A DNA stretch of 64,000 nucleotides, taken from assembly GCA_002734065.2 (NCBI GenBank), contig NVXU02000012.1:42603-106602 (forward strand). The letters run 5' to 3'. Shown here piece after piece: positions 63,877-64,000 of this stretch. The DNA comes from Fluviicola sp. GTDB lineage: Bacteria; Bacteroidota; Bacteroidia; Flavobacteriales_D; Crocinitomicaceae. The notes below the pieces were generated by a model. That model was not told the DNA's origin. It ran no database searches and saw only the letters and a list, made by a program, of their open reading frames with translations. Made by a program: the position numbers and the translations under genes. How positions within the stretch are numbered: the stretch's first letter is position 1; each line of letters begins with the position of its first letter.

Positions 63877-64000
63877 TGTCCTGGTATAAGTAGACAGATT
63901 AATTTTCCTTAAGCAGCTTTATAGACTTGACTTGGAACTTTAAAGTTTAATGCCCAGTGAGGTCTCTTGTTATTGTAACTTAGGACTGCTTGTTTTAGTA
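63877..64000 (-). mobile_element. End of an IS3-family insertion sequence (truncated by window edge)
   Basis: A terminal sequence beginning TGTCCTGGTATAAGTAGACA is a likely inverted-repeat end. It is followed inward by the 3' end of a transposase gene on the minus strand, as in IS3 elements. The rest is beyond the window. Confidence 0.7.
63909..64000 (-). CDS. IS3-family transposase, C-terminal end (truncated)
   Basis: The last 30 codons of an integrase-core transposase. The minus strand reads LKQAVLSYNNKRPHWALNFK, then VPSQVYKAA and a stop. YNNKRPHWAL with a PSQVY-like end is the usual C-terminus of the IS3 family. The gene continues past base 64000. It is complete at its 3' end and intact as far as seen. 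Confidence 0.85.
   Translation of the reverse strand, partial: LKQAVLSYNNKRPHWALNFKVPSQVYKAA

Overview
The window reads as a chromosome segment of an AT-rich member of the Bacteroidota, most likely Flavobacteriales; a Crocinitomicaceae/Fluviicola-like relative would fit, but that is inference. The evidence is a GWxTD-domain protein, a type IX secretion (T9SS) sorting domain, a Porin_10-like outer-membrane protein, Rho with a long disordered insertion, promoters of the TTTG-N19-TAnnTTTG type upstream of tRNA genes, and few recognisable Shine-Dalgarno sites.

Layout. 1-1289: 5' part of clpB (minus), cut by the window edge. 1662-8961: LysM glucosaminidase, a helical protein, proS, two identical tRNA-Glu genes, rpsT and a porin. 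9121-18789: a lipoprotein, fabG, a three-gene minus operon ending in a large ABC transporter, hemB, a glycosyltransferase and the GWxTD protein. 18983-25360: tRNA-Ser with repeated hairpins, ferredoxin plus U32 peptidase, trhO, rho plus a membrane protein, DUF805. 25452-36344: a toxin-antitoxin pair, GH92 glycosidase, a dicarboxylate/amino-acid symporter, small secreted proteins, xerD, aroQ, an MtfA-like peptidase and acs. 36920-43139: cspA facing a DEAD-box helicase, a phospholipase C/nuclease-fold protein, comB, a small transaldolase, SRP RNA, a two-cluster ferredoxin and a LuxC-like acyl-CoA reductase.

43140-54427 is the accessory region. It holds noncoding repeat elements, an EndoU-domain protein, a HEPN protein, a GIY-YIG nuclease coupled to a PD-(D/E)XK protein, and then a separate pair made of a J-domain protein with an altered HPD motif (HSD) and a 1234-residue TPR protein with a likely C-terminal PIN-like domain. 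Short direct and inverted repeats lie next to this last pair. These two clusters are the best candidates for undescribed conflict or defence systems.

54428-64000: a formylglycine-generating-enzyme (FGE)-fold protein, a transglutaminase-like membrane protein and DUF350 protein, two paralogous small membrane proteins (one frameshifted) around a T9SS YCF48-like protein, an ECF sigma factor with an FGE-domain membrane partner, rhlE, and the end of an IS3-family element.

The intergenic space is rich in dispersed repeats of several families: runs of GAGTGAGGAGTG type, GGAGCATTGGAG type, CACAGAGA type, and long perfect palindromes built around GTACGGGT. They often abut stop codons. One of them appears to be interrupted by the IS3-family element at the right edge.
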